Assembly (NCBI GenBank): GCA_964392175.1
Contig: CAYMOJ010000001.1
Coordinates: forward strand, 1-64,000
Origin: Firm-04 sp964392175
GTDB taxonomy: Bacteria; Bacillota; Clostridia; Oscillospirales; Ruminococcaceae
Direction: 5' to 3'
DNA length: 64,000 bases
Shown here: in pieces, positions 34,544 to 44,002 of the stretch
How the letters are laid out: the number at the start of each line of letters is the position of its first letter
Numbering within the stretch: position 1 is the stretch's first letter
Program-made: the position numbers and the translations under genes
Notes under the pieces: model-generated
The model's input: the letters and a program-made list of their open reading frames with translations, nothing else
Database searches by the model: none
What the model was told of the DNA's origin: nothing

Positions 34544-37500
34544 CTATATTTCGCTTTGCGGGCCTAAATCTTCGTAAGGAATCAGCGATGCAAGATACTG
34601 TAGGATCATAACAGAATCATCGGAAGTTTGTGCGCCATCATAGTAGCAGTCTGCATTCAGCAGACCCTGCGCAGTAACTATCGCGGCTTTATCCTCCGAA
34701 AGGAAGCGACTGAGCAGCACCACATCACTGATGGTCACTTTTCCGTCACAATTGACATCGCCATAATCCACGGTGGCTTCTGTGCTACGCTCTGTTGCAA
34801 GAATCGTATAATTCACGCAGCCTGCGCTCTGACCATTGCAACCGATGGTGACCGTCTCCCCTGCACTGACATCCACTGCATAGAGATCAAATACCACATC
34901 ATTGCTGTTTGTGATGGTCATATCCGTTTTTGTCCATGTGGAAAGCCATGTCGGTACAGAACTTACACGCTGATCCAAAGCCACATACAAAGTGATCTCC
35001 TTTGCTGCGGTGATGATCGCCTGATCATCGGTTGCGCCCTTTGCGTCACATGGCGTATGAACAACCTCTGCACCCAACAATGCGTCAGGAATATCGGCGT
35101 AGGTCACATCACGGTCAGAAAACAGCGCATCGCCCACGGTCAAGTTCGTATCAATGCTCCACAGCGTGTACATATCAGTATCCAGGACATCCAAAGCCTG
35201 AATCAGATCGCCTACAATAGGATCATATTTGATTTGCAGCACCCACTTCTGGTTTGCCGATTTGTCGCTTTCCCACTGAATGACCGCTGCACCATCCTCC
35301 TTAGAGCCGGAACCGATTCCCAAACAGGATGTCGCATCACTGGTTTTGGTATAAATCGTATAGCTACCATCGCTGTTTTTCACAAAACGGAACAGATTTG
35401 CATCGGTTAGACTGCCTGTAGTAACTGTAATCGCTGCACCATTTGCTGCAGAAGCGTTCGCCACATTCAGGTAATATGTTTTGCCGTCCCCCGCCTCAGA
35501 GCAGATGGCATAGTAGCCATCATCGGCTGCCTGCACAGTCCAACCGGTAAAGCCGTCGATACTCTGTACAGCTGCGCTTTCTGTGGCAGCTGCAATGGAA
35601 AGGGGCAATCCGCTATTGCTGTTGGTGATAGTATATTTGTATGCTTCATCGATCACCGCAGGGGTATTGCTGTCAATACCGGTACCGTATACTACGGGAT
35701 CACCTGCAAGCTCATTCAGAAACATTTCCACATTGGTATAGCCTTCATCAGAAAGACTGATTTTTGCACCATCAGAGGCATCATTCGGGTCAAGACCATG
35801 CTCCAGCTCCCATGCATCAGGCATACCGTCACGGTCGGTATCGTTCTTGGAATTGCATACACCGTCAGTGCTATGGGCAAAGTTGGAACTGTTCGGGTAA
35901 CCACCTGCATCATCCTGACTGTCGATGATGCCCTTCAATCCTTGTTTGCTGCCGGTGTAAGTATATGTACCGTTTGTGACCTCGCTGATATAGCGACTGT
36001 CGATGTAATCTCTACCCGTTGCAGAGGTACCACCTGCGCCAACATATGCCAAAACGCTCTTATAGGCCTGTTCGGCGGTTTCTGTTTCCACAAAGGATTC
36101 AAAGAACGGTGTATCACTTCTGACATCTGCATCGGTAGAATTCTTTCCGCCTGATTTCGCCTTGCCCAGTGCCCATGCATCATCGGTGGCTTTTAGTGAA
36201 AAAGTGCCGTCATAATTCTGCATGACATTACCCGAAACATACATCATCTGCATATCAGAGGTGTTCAACTCGTTGCCATCCGTGGAAACCACGTGCAGAC
36301 TCGTATTGGAAACAGGCCCTGCTTTATAATAGTTGTTGACGAAGTTGAGACGGCGTACACCACCATCTGTGGTACGATCCATCCAGTTGTATACCACATT
36401 GTTGCGAATATCTGCCTGTCCGCCATAGGTCACGGCATCCTGCTCCATCGCACCTGCCAAAGACCAGTTTCTACCGGTACAATCAATTAGCAGATTATGG
36501 TGATAGCTACCTGTATATCCACCAATGGATGCCGCAAAGGCGTGGGTTTCCGTGCCGGTTCTGTCACCATCATAATGTACGGAATCGTGGAGGGATTCGC
36601 CGATGATATTCCACTGGAAGGTGATATTTTGCGCCTGACGAGAGCTGAAGCCCTCATCGGTTGCCCATGAAATGGAGCAGTGGTCAATGATTGTATGATT
36701 GCAGCTGGAAAGCCCCATGCCACCGTGAGAGGAGCCGTTCATGTCACCCACACGCACACGAATATCACGAATGACGACATCAGAGCTGCCCATTGCACCA
36801 AAATCATAATTGATCAGTGTAATGCCGTCACCGGGGGCTGTCTGCCCAGCAATATAGACACTGCCGGCATTATCGGGAATGCATAGCCTACTCTTCAGAG
36901 CGATCACGCCACCCACATCAAACACAACGATTCTTGGTACGCCCTTCCAATCATCGGTTTGCCACTGTTCGTCACAAAGTGCCCAGCGTAGAGAGCCTTC
37001 GCCGCTATCATTGAGATTGGTTACATGCACCACAACGCCGCCTTGACCGCCTCTTGCATAGCGACCATAGCCCTCAGCAGTTGGGAAGGCAAGTCTTGTA
37101 GTATTGAACGAAAGCACCGAACCTTTGATCACATTACCATTTTTGTCAATCGTATCCACACGCCAATAGTATGTGTAGACGGACAAATAAGAATCATCCA
37201 GTGCATAAGAAGTGCCTGTCGTATTGCCCTTATAACAACCGGAAGCAGTGGTTGCGTTATACACATCATCATAATTTGTGCCAATATAGATGTTATGGCT
37301 TGCAGCATTCTTACCTGCTTGCCAGCTCAGACCATCTTCTATTTCCAAATGCGCTTCCTGATCGGCAGGGGATGCATGATGGATACCGTTGATGGGATCA
37401 CCACCATCCAGTTCAAAGGCGTTGAGCCATGCATTGCCACTGCTTGCCTTGATGGTGATCGTTGTAGATGTGCCACTGAATGTCACATAGCCAAGCCCTG

Positions 37501-38041
37501 CATCATCGGGCGTTTTCACCTGATTCGGGCAGGCAATGCCACTCATAGAAGTGCCACCGCTTGCCGAAACACTGATGCCGCTGACCGATTCACTGCCCGT
37601 GGCACTGTGATATGTTTTCAGTGAATGCGTTCCATCTGAAAGCCCGGAAATTTCAAGGGTCAGTACGCCGCCGTTGTCAGCATCCACTGTTGCGCCGTCC
37701 ATGGTCAAGTAGGAATACAGTCCACTCATCAGCTGTAACTTTTTGTTGTTTTCACCGCGCAGTGAACCGCCACTTGCCGTCAGTTTGAATGTAACGCCGT
37801 TGATCGTCTTGGTGATAGAAGAATCACTATCGATGATCCAGTTGACAGCATTTCTCGCATAGGATGCTTTTCTGCCGTCGTTCTTGTCCAAATCAACCAG
37901 AATGCGGTTACCCGTATTGGCTGCCTGCGCCACCAATGCATTCTGCGGAACATTGGCGTAATCCGCTGTGACATTGCCGCAGCAGATGCCCAAAGCCATG
38001 ACAAAGGCAATGGTCTTGATCAAGTTTTTGTGTGTTTTCAT
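34544..38041 (-). CDS. Dockerin-bearing pectate lyase (PL1-like), multi-domain
   Basis: A 1165-residue secreted enzyme. Signal peptide (1-38). An N-terminal carbohydrate-binding-like domain (about 38-205) and a fibronectin-like segment (210-305) lead to a PL1-type parallel beta-helix (about 310-720) containing GSLRWAL, AGQTAPGDGITL and DHCSISWATDEG, typical of pectate lyases. Then comes DTDRDGMPDAWE (calcium-type repeat), a ricin/CBM13-like lectin domain (about 815-960), an uncharacterised beta domain (970-1090) and a type I dockerin (1098-1150) with DVNCDGKVTISD; its second loop DCYYDGAQTSDD is irregular. It should cut homogalacturonan as part of a cellulosome. ATG 38041 lies after TTGGGGG. 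Confidence 0.88.
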   Translation of the reverse strand: MKTHKNLIKTIAFVMALGICCGNVTADYANVPQNALVAQAANTGNRILVDLDKNDGRKASYARNAVNWIIDSDSSITKTINGVTFKLTASGGSLRGENNKKLQLMSGLYSYLTMDGATVDADNGGVLTLEISGLSDGTHSLKTYHSATGSESVSGISVSASGGTSMSGIACPNQVKTPDDAGLGYVTFSGTSTTITIKASSGNAWLNAFELDGGDPINGIHHASPADQEAHLEIEDGLSWQAGKNAASHNIYIGTNYDDVYNATTASGCYKGNTTGTSYALDDSYLSVYTYYWRVDTIDKNGNVIKGSVLSFNTTRLAFPTAEGYGRYARGGQGGVVVHVTNLNDSGEGSLRWALCDEQWQTDDWKGVPRIVVFDVGGVIALKSRLCIPDNAGSVYIAGQTAPGDGITLINYDFGAMGSSDVVIRDIRVRVGDMNGSSHGGMGLSSCNHTIIDHCSISWATDEGFSSRQAQNITFQWNIIGESLHDSVHYDGDRTGTETHAFAASIGGYTGSYHHNLLIDCTGRNWSLAGAMEQDAVTYGGQADIRNNVVYNWMDRTTDGGVRRLNFVNNYYKAGPVSNTSLHVVSTDGNELNTSDMQMMYVSGNVMQNYDGTFSLKATDDAWALGKAKSGGKNSTDADVRSDTPFFESFVETETAEQAYKSVLAYVGAGGTSATGRDYIDSRYISEVTNGTYTYTGSKQGLKGIIDSQDDAGGYPNSSNFAHSTDGVCNSKNDTDRDGMPDAWELEHGLDPNDASDGAKISLSDEGYTNVEMFLNELAGDPVVYGTGIDSNTPAVIDEAYKYTITNSNSGLPLSIAAATESAAVQSIDGFTGWTVQAADDGYYAICSEAGDGKTYYLNVANASAANGAAITVTTGSLTDANLFRFVKNSDGSYTIYTKTSDATSCLGIGSGSKEDGAAVIQWESDKSANQKWVLQIKYDPIVGDLIQALDVLDTDMYTLWSIDTNLTVGDALFSDRDVTYADIPDALLGAEVVHTPCDAKGATDDQAIITAAKEITLYVALDQRVSSVPTWLSTWTKTDMTITNSNDVVFDLYAVDVSAGETVTIGCNGQSAGCVNYTILATERSTEATVDYGDVNCDGKVTISDVVLLSRFLSEDKAAIVTAQGLLNADCYYDGAQTSDDSVMILQYLASLIPYEDLGPQSEI

Positions 38042-38095
38042 CTTGAACCCCCAAATATATTTTTTCGATTTCCCTGTTGCTTGCCGTTCATACAA

Positions 38096-38127
38096 CAAGC
38101 GGAGCAGATTTTCGCCTGCTCCGCTTG
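38096..38127 (-). repeat. Perfect inverted repeat at the pectate lyase transcription start
   Basis: CAAGCGGAGCAG and CTGCTCCGCTTG, 12-bp arms with an 8-base loop, directly downstream of the -10. No T run follows on either strand, so it looks like an operator or a 5' RNA stem rather than a terminator. Confidence 0.7.
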
Positions 38128-38128
38128 T

Positions 38129-38157
38129 ATTATAGCATATTCAACCGGTGGATACAA
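38129..38157 (-). promoter_or_regulatory. Pectate lyase promoter
   Basis: On the minus strand TTGTAT (38157-38152) and TATAAT (38134-38129) with 17-base spacing and a TGC extended -10. Confidence 0.8.
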
Positions 38158-38239
38158 TGCTTTTTTGTGCTGTGATACTGTGCTTTTATACACATCCTAC
38201 AGGGGAAAGCACAAAAAAACATAAGGATATTGCGCTCCC

Positions 38240-40996
38240 TTACGGAAGGGCTGCTTTCTTCTCCGTCAGCTTTTGGTACATTTTCATCAGCTCCGCCACG
38301 CATTCTGATTCCGAGTTCAGCTTACCCCAAAAGCCATACGCTTCCATCACAGCACGGTCGTTGCGTTGGTGGGCTTTGCGCAGTTCGGGCGGCATCACTG
38401 CTTCATCGTAGAGGTCTGCAAGGGAGCAGTCGGGGTACAATGCCCTTGCATCAAGGATCATCTGTGCGGTTTTCTCAATTTTGGCTTTCTGCTCGTCTGT
38501 CGGCTCACACCATGGGAAGTTGTTGTAGACGATGTCTTTGGAGTAGCGGTAATCGCTCTTTAGTCTGCCCGCAACAGCTCTCATCCATGCCATATGAACA
38601 TTAGATGTAAGAACGCCGAAATGATAAAGGGTTGCTTCGGGTACAGTTAATACGGCATCATTCACCTTAACATCTGGAGAAACAAAGCCTAAAGGAATGT
38701 ATCGTCTACTTTCCGATGAATGTCTTGGAACAATAATGTATTCTTTTCCTTCCGGCTGTGTTATTTGTGCGAACAATGTTGGTGTTGCTGCAAACTTTCT
38801 TATTCCTGCAGCAATGCTATTTTCACGAGTTTCCTTGCAGCCCTTAATTCTTTCCAATACTAAAGGGCATTTCTTCAATTCAGCAGGATTTGCACCTACC
38901 AACCATAAGCACCAGCGTTTCTTGTTGTTTATAAATTCTGTTGCGCCTAATAGCGGCTTTATATACTTTTGCGCTTGTGGTTCTCTTGAAATGAAATCAT
39001 CATATTCATCTCGCTCGATAATTAAGAAACCTCCGTCTGCTGGTTTATTACCGTAAACCATTTTTGGTACATCGCATAATGGCTTGTTTCTGCTGACAAT
39101 TAAAATATCAGGTGCATCGCAAAGATATGCATTGATATTTTCAACAACTTTGCAAGTTCCATTTTGATATATTCGTTTTACATTTCGGCTTTTATTGGCA
39201 AATCCTATAATTACACAATGTACGTGAGCTTTAAGGGTAGCTTCGCTATTCCATATAAATGATTGGTATGCAAAATTGATTTTTACATCAAGGCATTCCC
39301 ATAATCTGCTGACCGTTTCGCCCTGAGTAATAGAATTTGTGGATACAAAGCCACATTCGATATTCGTTTCTTTTATATATTCAGAGGCTTTCTTATACCA
39401 TCCCGCAACAAAATCAAGATTTTTTACTCCGGGGAAAAGATTTTGCATATCTTCTTTTTGCTCTGCCGACATAAAAGTAAATCCCACAAACGGCGGATTT
39501 CCCATAATATAAGACAGCTTGCTCTTGTCAACTACACTCTCCCAATCCGTCCGCAGCGCATTGCCCTCCACAATATTCGCATAGCTTTTCAGTGGCAGAA
39601 AATCAAGGTCAATCTGCATGAGCTTTTCTGTTTCCTGCATCATCTGGCTCTCCGCGATCCACAGCGCAGTCTTGGCAACCGTCACGGCAAAATCGTTGAT
39701 TTCAATGCCGTAAAACTGCCCGATACTCACCTGGATGACATCGTGGTTGCCAAGCCTCATCTGCCCAGGGTTTTCCTCGTAGAGCGCGTCATTCTCTAAT
39801 CGGCGAAGCGAAATATACGTCTCCGTTAGGAAGTTTCCGCTGCCTGCGGCAGGGTCGAGAAACACGAGCGTAGACAGCTTTTTGCGGAAATCACGCAGTT
39901 TCTGCTGACGGGTTTTCTCCACTTTCAGCGATTTGATTTCTTCCAGTTCCGCTTTCAAAGCATCCAGAAACAGCGGGTCAATGACTTTATGGATGTTCTC
40001 AATCGAGGTGTAGTGCATACCGCCGCTGCGACGAGTTTCAGGGTTCAAGGTAGACTCAAACACTGCACCGAAAATGGTAGGCGAGATGCCCGACCAGTCG
40101 AAATCCTCGCTTGCATTGCTCAGCAGAAGGTTCACGATTTCCTCGGTAAATCGGGGGATTTCAATATTCTCATCCGCAAACAGTCCGCCGTTGACGTATG
40201 GGAATGCAGCGAGATCTTCATCCATGTAAGGGTCACGATCTGCAGGCTTCTGGTCAAGCACCTGAAACAGCTCAATCAGAGCCTTTCTCATGTCACGAGG
40301 GTCAAAGCGTTTCAGATAATCGTGGAACATTCCGTGCTTGCCAAAGATGCCGGCATCCTCCGCATACAGGCAAAAAACCAAACGCACGCACAGCTTGTTC
40401 AGGCTCCCCAGCGTTTCGGGATCATCGGGATTCTTGTACTGCCTCAGAATGGAATCATACAGTTTGCCGACCAATTCGCCTGCCTTTAAGGAGATCTCCA
40501 TTTCCTTTTTCAGATGTTCACTGCCTGTATCCACGAGGAATTGCAGGCGGTAGAACTCCTTGGGCAGGTCTTTCAGGAGAATCTGCTCCGGCTCGCCGTT
40601 GGGATTGTTCATGTTGTAAATGAGAAATTCTTCGAAATTACAGGTAATCAACCAGCGAGGATGCTCGTCCACAGGTAAATTTACGATATAACGCTTCGCC
40701 TGCTGAAACGGCGAGAGGATAGAGCCGTCAGACTGGATAATGCCCTTGCGGAGATTTTTGCCGAGCGTTTTCTGCTCAATCATTACCCTTGTTGCAGGGA
40801 TGTAGACATCTATGAAATTGGTGGTGGTGTCCTTTACACGCTTTTCAAAGCGAACGAATTTTTCAGGCGCGTCAACGCCATAAACTTCACGCAGAAGCAT
40901 GAGCCAGAAGCTTTGTGTATCGCTCTTTTCATCGCCTTTATCTTTCCAGTATTCCGCAAATGCCTTCGCTGCGGATTTTTGTTCTTTTTCGGTCAT
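38240..40996 (-). CDS. MmeI-type (type IIL) restriction-modification enzyme
   Basis: A 918-residue single polypeptide, matching MmeI-family length. The N-terminus has a PD-(D/E)xK nuclease-like site: D63, then E74-Q-K76 in RVMIEQK. A helical linker (about 150-330) leads to the methyltransferase with motif I DPAAGSGNFLTE near 380 and motif IV NPPF near 505, characteristic of N6-adenine methylation. The C-terminal 300 residues would be the target-recognition part. Such enzymes methylate one strand and cut about 20 bases away; the recognition site cannot be read from sequence. ATG 40996 has AAAGGAG upstream. It lies 73 bases behind the DUF4367-like gene, same strand. Confidence 0.87.
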   Translation of the reverse strand: MTEKEQKSAAKAFAEYWKDKGDEKSDTQSFWLMLLREVYGVDAPEKFVRFEKRVKDTTTNFIDVYIPATRVMIEQKTLGKNLRKGIIQSDGSILSPFQQAKRYIVNLPVDEHPRWLITCNFEEFLIYNMNNPNGEPEQILLKDLPKEFYRLQFLVDTGSEHLKKEMEISLKAGELVGKLYDSILRQYKNPDDPETLGSLNKLCVRLVFCLYAEDAGIFGKHGMFHDYLKRFDPRDMRKALIELFQVLDQKPADRDPYMDEDLAAFPYVNGGLFADENIEIPRFTEEIVNLLLSNASEDFDWSGISPTIFGAVFESTLNPETRRSGGMHYTSIENIHKVIDPLFLDALKAELEEIKSLKVEKTRQQKLRDFRKKLSTLVFLDPAAGSGNFLTETYISLRRLENDALYEENPGQMRLGNHDVIQVSIGQFYGIEINDFAVTVAKTALWIAESQMMQETEKLMQIDLDFLPLKSYANIVEGNALRTDWESVVDKSKLSYIMGNPPFVGFTFMSAEQKEDMQNLFPGVKNLDFVAGWYKKASEYIKETNIECGFVSTNSITQGETVSRLWECLDVKINFAYQSFIWNSEATLKAHVHCVIIGFANKSRNVKRIYQNGTCKVVENINAYLCDAPDILIVSRNKPLCDVPKMVYGNKPADGGFLIIERDEYDDFISREPQAQKYIKPLLGATEFINNKKRWCLWLVGANPAELKKCPLVLERIKGCKETRENSIAAGIRKFAATPTLFAQITQPEGKEYIIVPRHSSESRRYIPLGFVSPDVKVNDAVLTVPEATLYHFGVLTSNVHMAWMRAVAGRLKSDYRYSKDIVYNNFPWCEPTDEQKAKIEKTAQMILDARALYPDCSLADLYDEAVMPPELRKAHQRNDRAVMEAYGFWGKLNSESECVAELMKMYQKLTEKKAALP

Positions 40997-41069
40997 GCAT
41001 GGATCTCCTTTTTCCGGATGTAGTGGAATGTGTTCGATGTCATGAAAATCTGAATCAAAGGGCAACAAA

Positions 41070-41951
41070 CTAAGCATCCGGTTCTTTTTTTGTGGATTCT
41101 CTCATAGTCGATTCTGTCATAATGGACTCTATGAACGCATGGCAGATCGAAAAATCCACCCCATACGCAGCAAAACTATATCTTGCGTTTCCAACCGCAA
41201 ATACGGCATGAAAACGATCCTCTTCTTCCAGCGTAATCATGTAGATCCCGTTGCATTCTTCCTGTTTTAACTGATAAGTTTCCGTTGGAACACCACATAT
41301 ATTTTTCATGTCTTCTGCATCATGTATGACTGCCGTAGAGAAAATCAAACTTCCCTCATTGAAACGATACCATACAGTCATTTGGGTTTCTTCCATATCC
41401 TTGTCGATGGTACGCCCCAGTTCTTCCAGCTCCACGGAAACATCGCTTGGCAAAAATGCCGGAATGCCCAAAATCTCCAGATCATCTGCAATGCCCAAAG
41501 GATCTTCCTGCCCCTTTGCAGGCTGCAAATGCGCATTACGGCTACCATCCAGTAAAAGTGTCACTGAGCCGTTATCAATACGCACAACTTCCGAGATCAA
41601 ATCAACACCCAAACTCCGCATTGGCAGATGTGTCACAAACAGCAGTGAGCAAATCGCGATCATACAAACTGCCAATGGTTTGATCCACTTATTGACAATA
41701 TGCTTCCAGTAGGTTTGCTTCGGGAACAACCTTGCAATACACTTTTCTTGCCCACGCGCAAGCTCCACTTCGTCAACACCATATGTTGTGCAAAGTGCCT
41801 CAGAAAGCTCGGTGACCAAAGCATAATCGATCTCACCTTCCGGTTTTGCAAGTTCAGCTTCAAGCTTCTGCTCCAATTCAACACGAATCTCGCCGTCATC
41901 GTCCTCCATAATTTTCTGCATGAGTGTTGGGTCGATCTGTTGCTTATTCAT
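41070..41951 (-). CDS. DUF4367-like membrane protein, probable anti-sigma partner
   Basis: A 293-residue protein with a cytosolic N-terminus, one membrane segment (about 92-110) and an extracytoplasmic domain resembling DUF4367. It overlaps the ECF sigma gene by 8 bases, the usual arrangement of sigma and anti-sigma pairs. ATG 41951 is preferred since GGAGGGG lies six bases upstream; ATG 41957 is too close to that site. The anti-sigma role is inference from position and topology. Confidence 0.72.
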   Translation of the reverse strand: MNKQQIDPTLMQKIMEDDDGEIRVELEQKLEAELAKPEGEIDYALVTELSEALCTTYGVDEVELARGQEKCIARLFPKQTYWKHIVNKWIKPLAVCMIAICSLLFVTHLPMRSLGVDLISEVVRIDNGSVTLLLDGSRNAHLQPAKGQEDPLGIADDLEILGIPAFLPSDVSVELEELGRTIDKDMEETQMTVWYRFNEGSLIFSTAVIHDAEDMKNICGVPTETYQLKQEECNGIYMITLEEEDRFHAVFAVGNARYSFAAYGVDFSICHAFIESIMTESTMRESTKKEPDA

Positions 41952-42462
41952 GGTCATCCCCTCCGTTTCTTTTCTCGGAAACATTGCGATTCTTGGTTGG
42001 TGCGAAGCGTTTTATCTTTTGTTTGATATAGCTGACCTTTTCATACAGTTGTGAGATCTGCAAGCCATACTGTTTAGCAACTGCGCTACGATCAGCATAG
42101 CCTGCGTTATAGTAATCATACAGCAAGCGATATTCTTCTTCCGTCAAATAACTACGTAGCATAGCACACAGAAATCTTGCTGTACACGCCGGATCTTCAA
42201 CGCCCTCCACATCTTGCAAATCTTCATGGCACGGATTTTTTCTACGATAATTGCTGATCACAACCTTAGCAGTTGTATACAGCCACGGCAAAATAGTAGT
42301 GGACAGATCCAGCGTATGCTGCTTTTGAATAAAAATCAGAAATACTTCCTGTGTACAGTCCTCGGCAGCCGTTGCATCATATGCAAGCGATGTGTAGCAA
42401 TACCGATACACGGGGGCGTAATATGCTTGTATGATTTTCTGACATTGGCTTGAATTGCCCAC
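41944..42462 (-). CDS. ECF-type RNA polymerase sigma factor
   Basis: A 172-residue sigma-70 family protein with region 2 (YYAPVYRYCYTSLAYDATAAEDCTQEVF, within residues 14-43) and region 4 helix-turn-helix (SAVAKQYGLQISQLYEKVSY). Start is GTG 42462 with AAGGAAGG upstream. It lies 24 bases after the membrane glycosyltransferase gene. Its regulon is unknown; autoregulation of this gene run is plausible. Confidence 0.85.
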   Translation of the reverse strand: MGNSSQCQKIIQAYYAPVYRYCYTSLAYDATAAEDCTQEVFLIFIQKQHTLDLSTTILPWLYTTAKVVISNYRRKNPCHEDLQDVEGVEDPACTARFLCAMLRSYLTEEEYRLLYDYYNAGYADRSAVAKQYGLQISQLYEKVSYIKQKIKRFAPTKNRNVSEKRNGGDDHE

Positions 42463-42486
42463 GATTTCACCTTCCTTAATCTGTCA

Positions 42487-43992
42487 CTACTTCCTTTTCT
42501 CCCACAATCCATAACAATATTCATCATGTAATTCGGTAGTCGTTGCTACCAAGCGGTAGTTTTCATACAAACCGATATCATCGTATACTTCCTCCATATG
42601 CCCGTCAAGCTCCCAACGAATCACCACATAATCTGTCGCCTGTTCGGCAATCAACCGTTCCTGCTCCTCATACATCAGGGGCAATGCTTCCTGCGGGATA
42701 TTCAACTGGCAAAAGAAATCACTTTCAGGAAGCGGAGATCCACTCATAAGATAGAATCCGCCATCCAAAAAGCCGTAATTGAGTAGTGTTGCTCCGGGGG
42801 TTGACGCGATCAGCTGCGCAAACTGCACCTGCGGATAATACGAGCAGGGCTTGCCCATGAAATACAGGCAGTTTCCTGCTCCGATCAGTGTCGCAAGGTA
42901 TCCCCCTGCCAATGCAATGCAGCCAAGACGGTCAGGGGCGTATTTTTTTCGCAACGACTGGGTCATACGCAAAATGGCGATCACACCAAAAGGCACGAAT
43001 GCCCCAAGAATCAGCAGATAATACCGATACCGCACACCACCAATGAATACAAACACATAGGTCGATATCAACGTAACGGAGACCGCCCATCGGCTGAAGC
43101 GATCTGCCGCCAATATCTTTGCGCTTCCATGATATATCGCACCCAACAGCACGACAGGCATCATCACAGGATTCCACAATATATCCTTTGTGAAAAAATC
43201 TGCAATGCGCTGCCATATTGTGACTTTGCGCGGATACAGGGCAATATTCGAATAGAAATACACATACATCCACTCACTGACGGCATCGTTGGCAATAAAA
43301 TAAATCAGCCACGGCAGCGTTGCAAGAAGCATTCCCCCAAGCACAAGCAGTGCCGCACGGCAAGCAGAGAAAAATCCATGCTGCTTCCAACGGTAAAACC
43401 CAATGAGCAGACACCAACCAATGTAAAAGCCCAGCATGGTAAATTTGATCCAAAGCACGCAACCGGCAAGTACACCATTTTTAAGGAGCTGCTTGCCTCG
43501 GAAATCTCCCTGTCGCTGAAACACTTCCAGCAGATCATACAGAGAGGAAAGCACCATGGGCAAGCAAAACTCCTCAGCATTGTCGCCACGGCTATAACAA
43601 AACGCTGTTATGATCACCAGTGCGCTGATCGCAGCGGTCATCAGGCTCTCTTTGTGGGAAAGATACAGCCTTGCAATACGGTAGATTTCGTATAAGATCC
43701 ACACCCAGCAAGCGATTTGCACCAGATACACCCCGAAAAACCTACCCTGCGGAAGCAATGCGGCAGGCAGGTGCAATGCATACAGCAATGGCCCTTTCTG
43801 CTCATAAATATCCGCATAAAGGACTTTTCCATCAAGCATTGCCTTTGCTACGGTGAGAAAACAATTCTGATCGACGCCGGTGTGCAGTGGAAACAAAAAA
43901 GAGGTCATCGACCCAAAGGTCATCAGCAGTGTGGCAAGAAGCACCGCCCCACAAAAGCATCGAAGCCGCATCCATTTTTGATCGCGTATCAT
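42487..43992 (-). CDS. Multi-pass membrane protein, GT39/ArnT-like glycosyltransferase
   Basis: A roughly 501-residue integral membrane protein with about ten hydrophobic helices. The early segment LHTGVDQNCFLTVAKAMLDGKVLYADIYEQKGP resembles the first loop of lipid-linked sugar transferases (family 39 / ArnT-like), which carry an Asp near the membrane surface. The start is uncertain: ATG 43992 is nearest to the esterase stop (44003), but no strong ribosome site is seen; ATG 43971 is an alternative. Substrate unknown; cell-surface glycosylation is the usual role. Confidence 0.68.
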   Translation of the reverse strand: MIRDQKWMRLRCFCGAVLLATLLMTFGSMTSFLFPLHTGVDQNCFLTVAKAMLDGKVLYADIYEQKGPLLYALHLPAALLPQGRFFGVYLVQIACWVWILYEIYRIARLYLSHKESLMTAAISALVIITAFCYSRGDNAEEFCLPMVLSSLYDLLEVFQRQGDFRGKQLLKNGVLAGCVLWIKFTMLGFYIGWCLLIGFYRWKQHGFFSACRAALLVLGGMLLATLPWLIYFIANDAVSEWMYVYFYSNIALYPRKVTIWQRIADFFTKDILWNPVMMPVVLLGAIYHGSAKILAADRFSRWAVSVTLISTYVFVFIGGVRYRYYLLILGAFVPFGVIAILRMTQSLRKKYAPDRLGCIALAGGYLATLIGAGNCLYFMGKPCSYYPQVQFAQLIASTPGATLLNYGFLDGGFYLMSGSPLPESDFFCQLNIPQEALPLMYEEQERLIAEQATDYVVIRWELDGHMEEVYDDIGLYENYRLVATTTELHDEYCYGLWEKRK

Positions 43993-44002
43993 TGCGGTTT
44001 GT

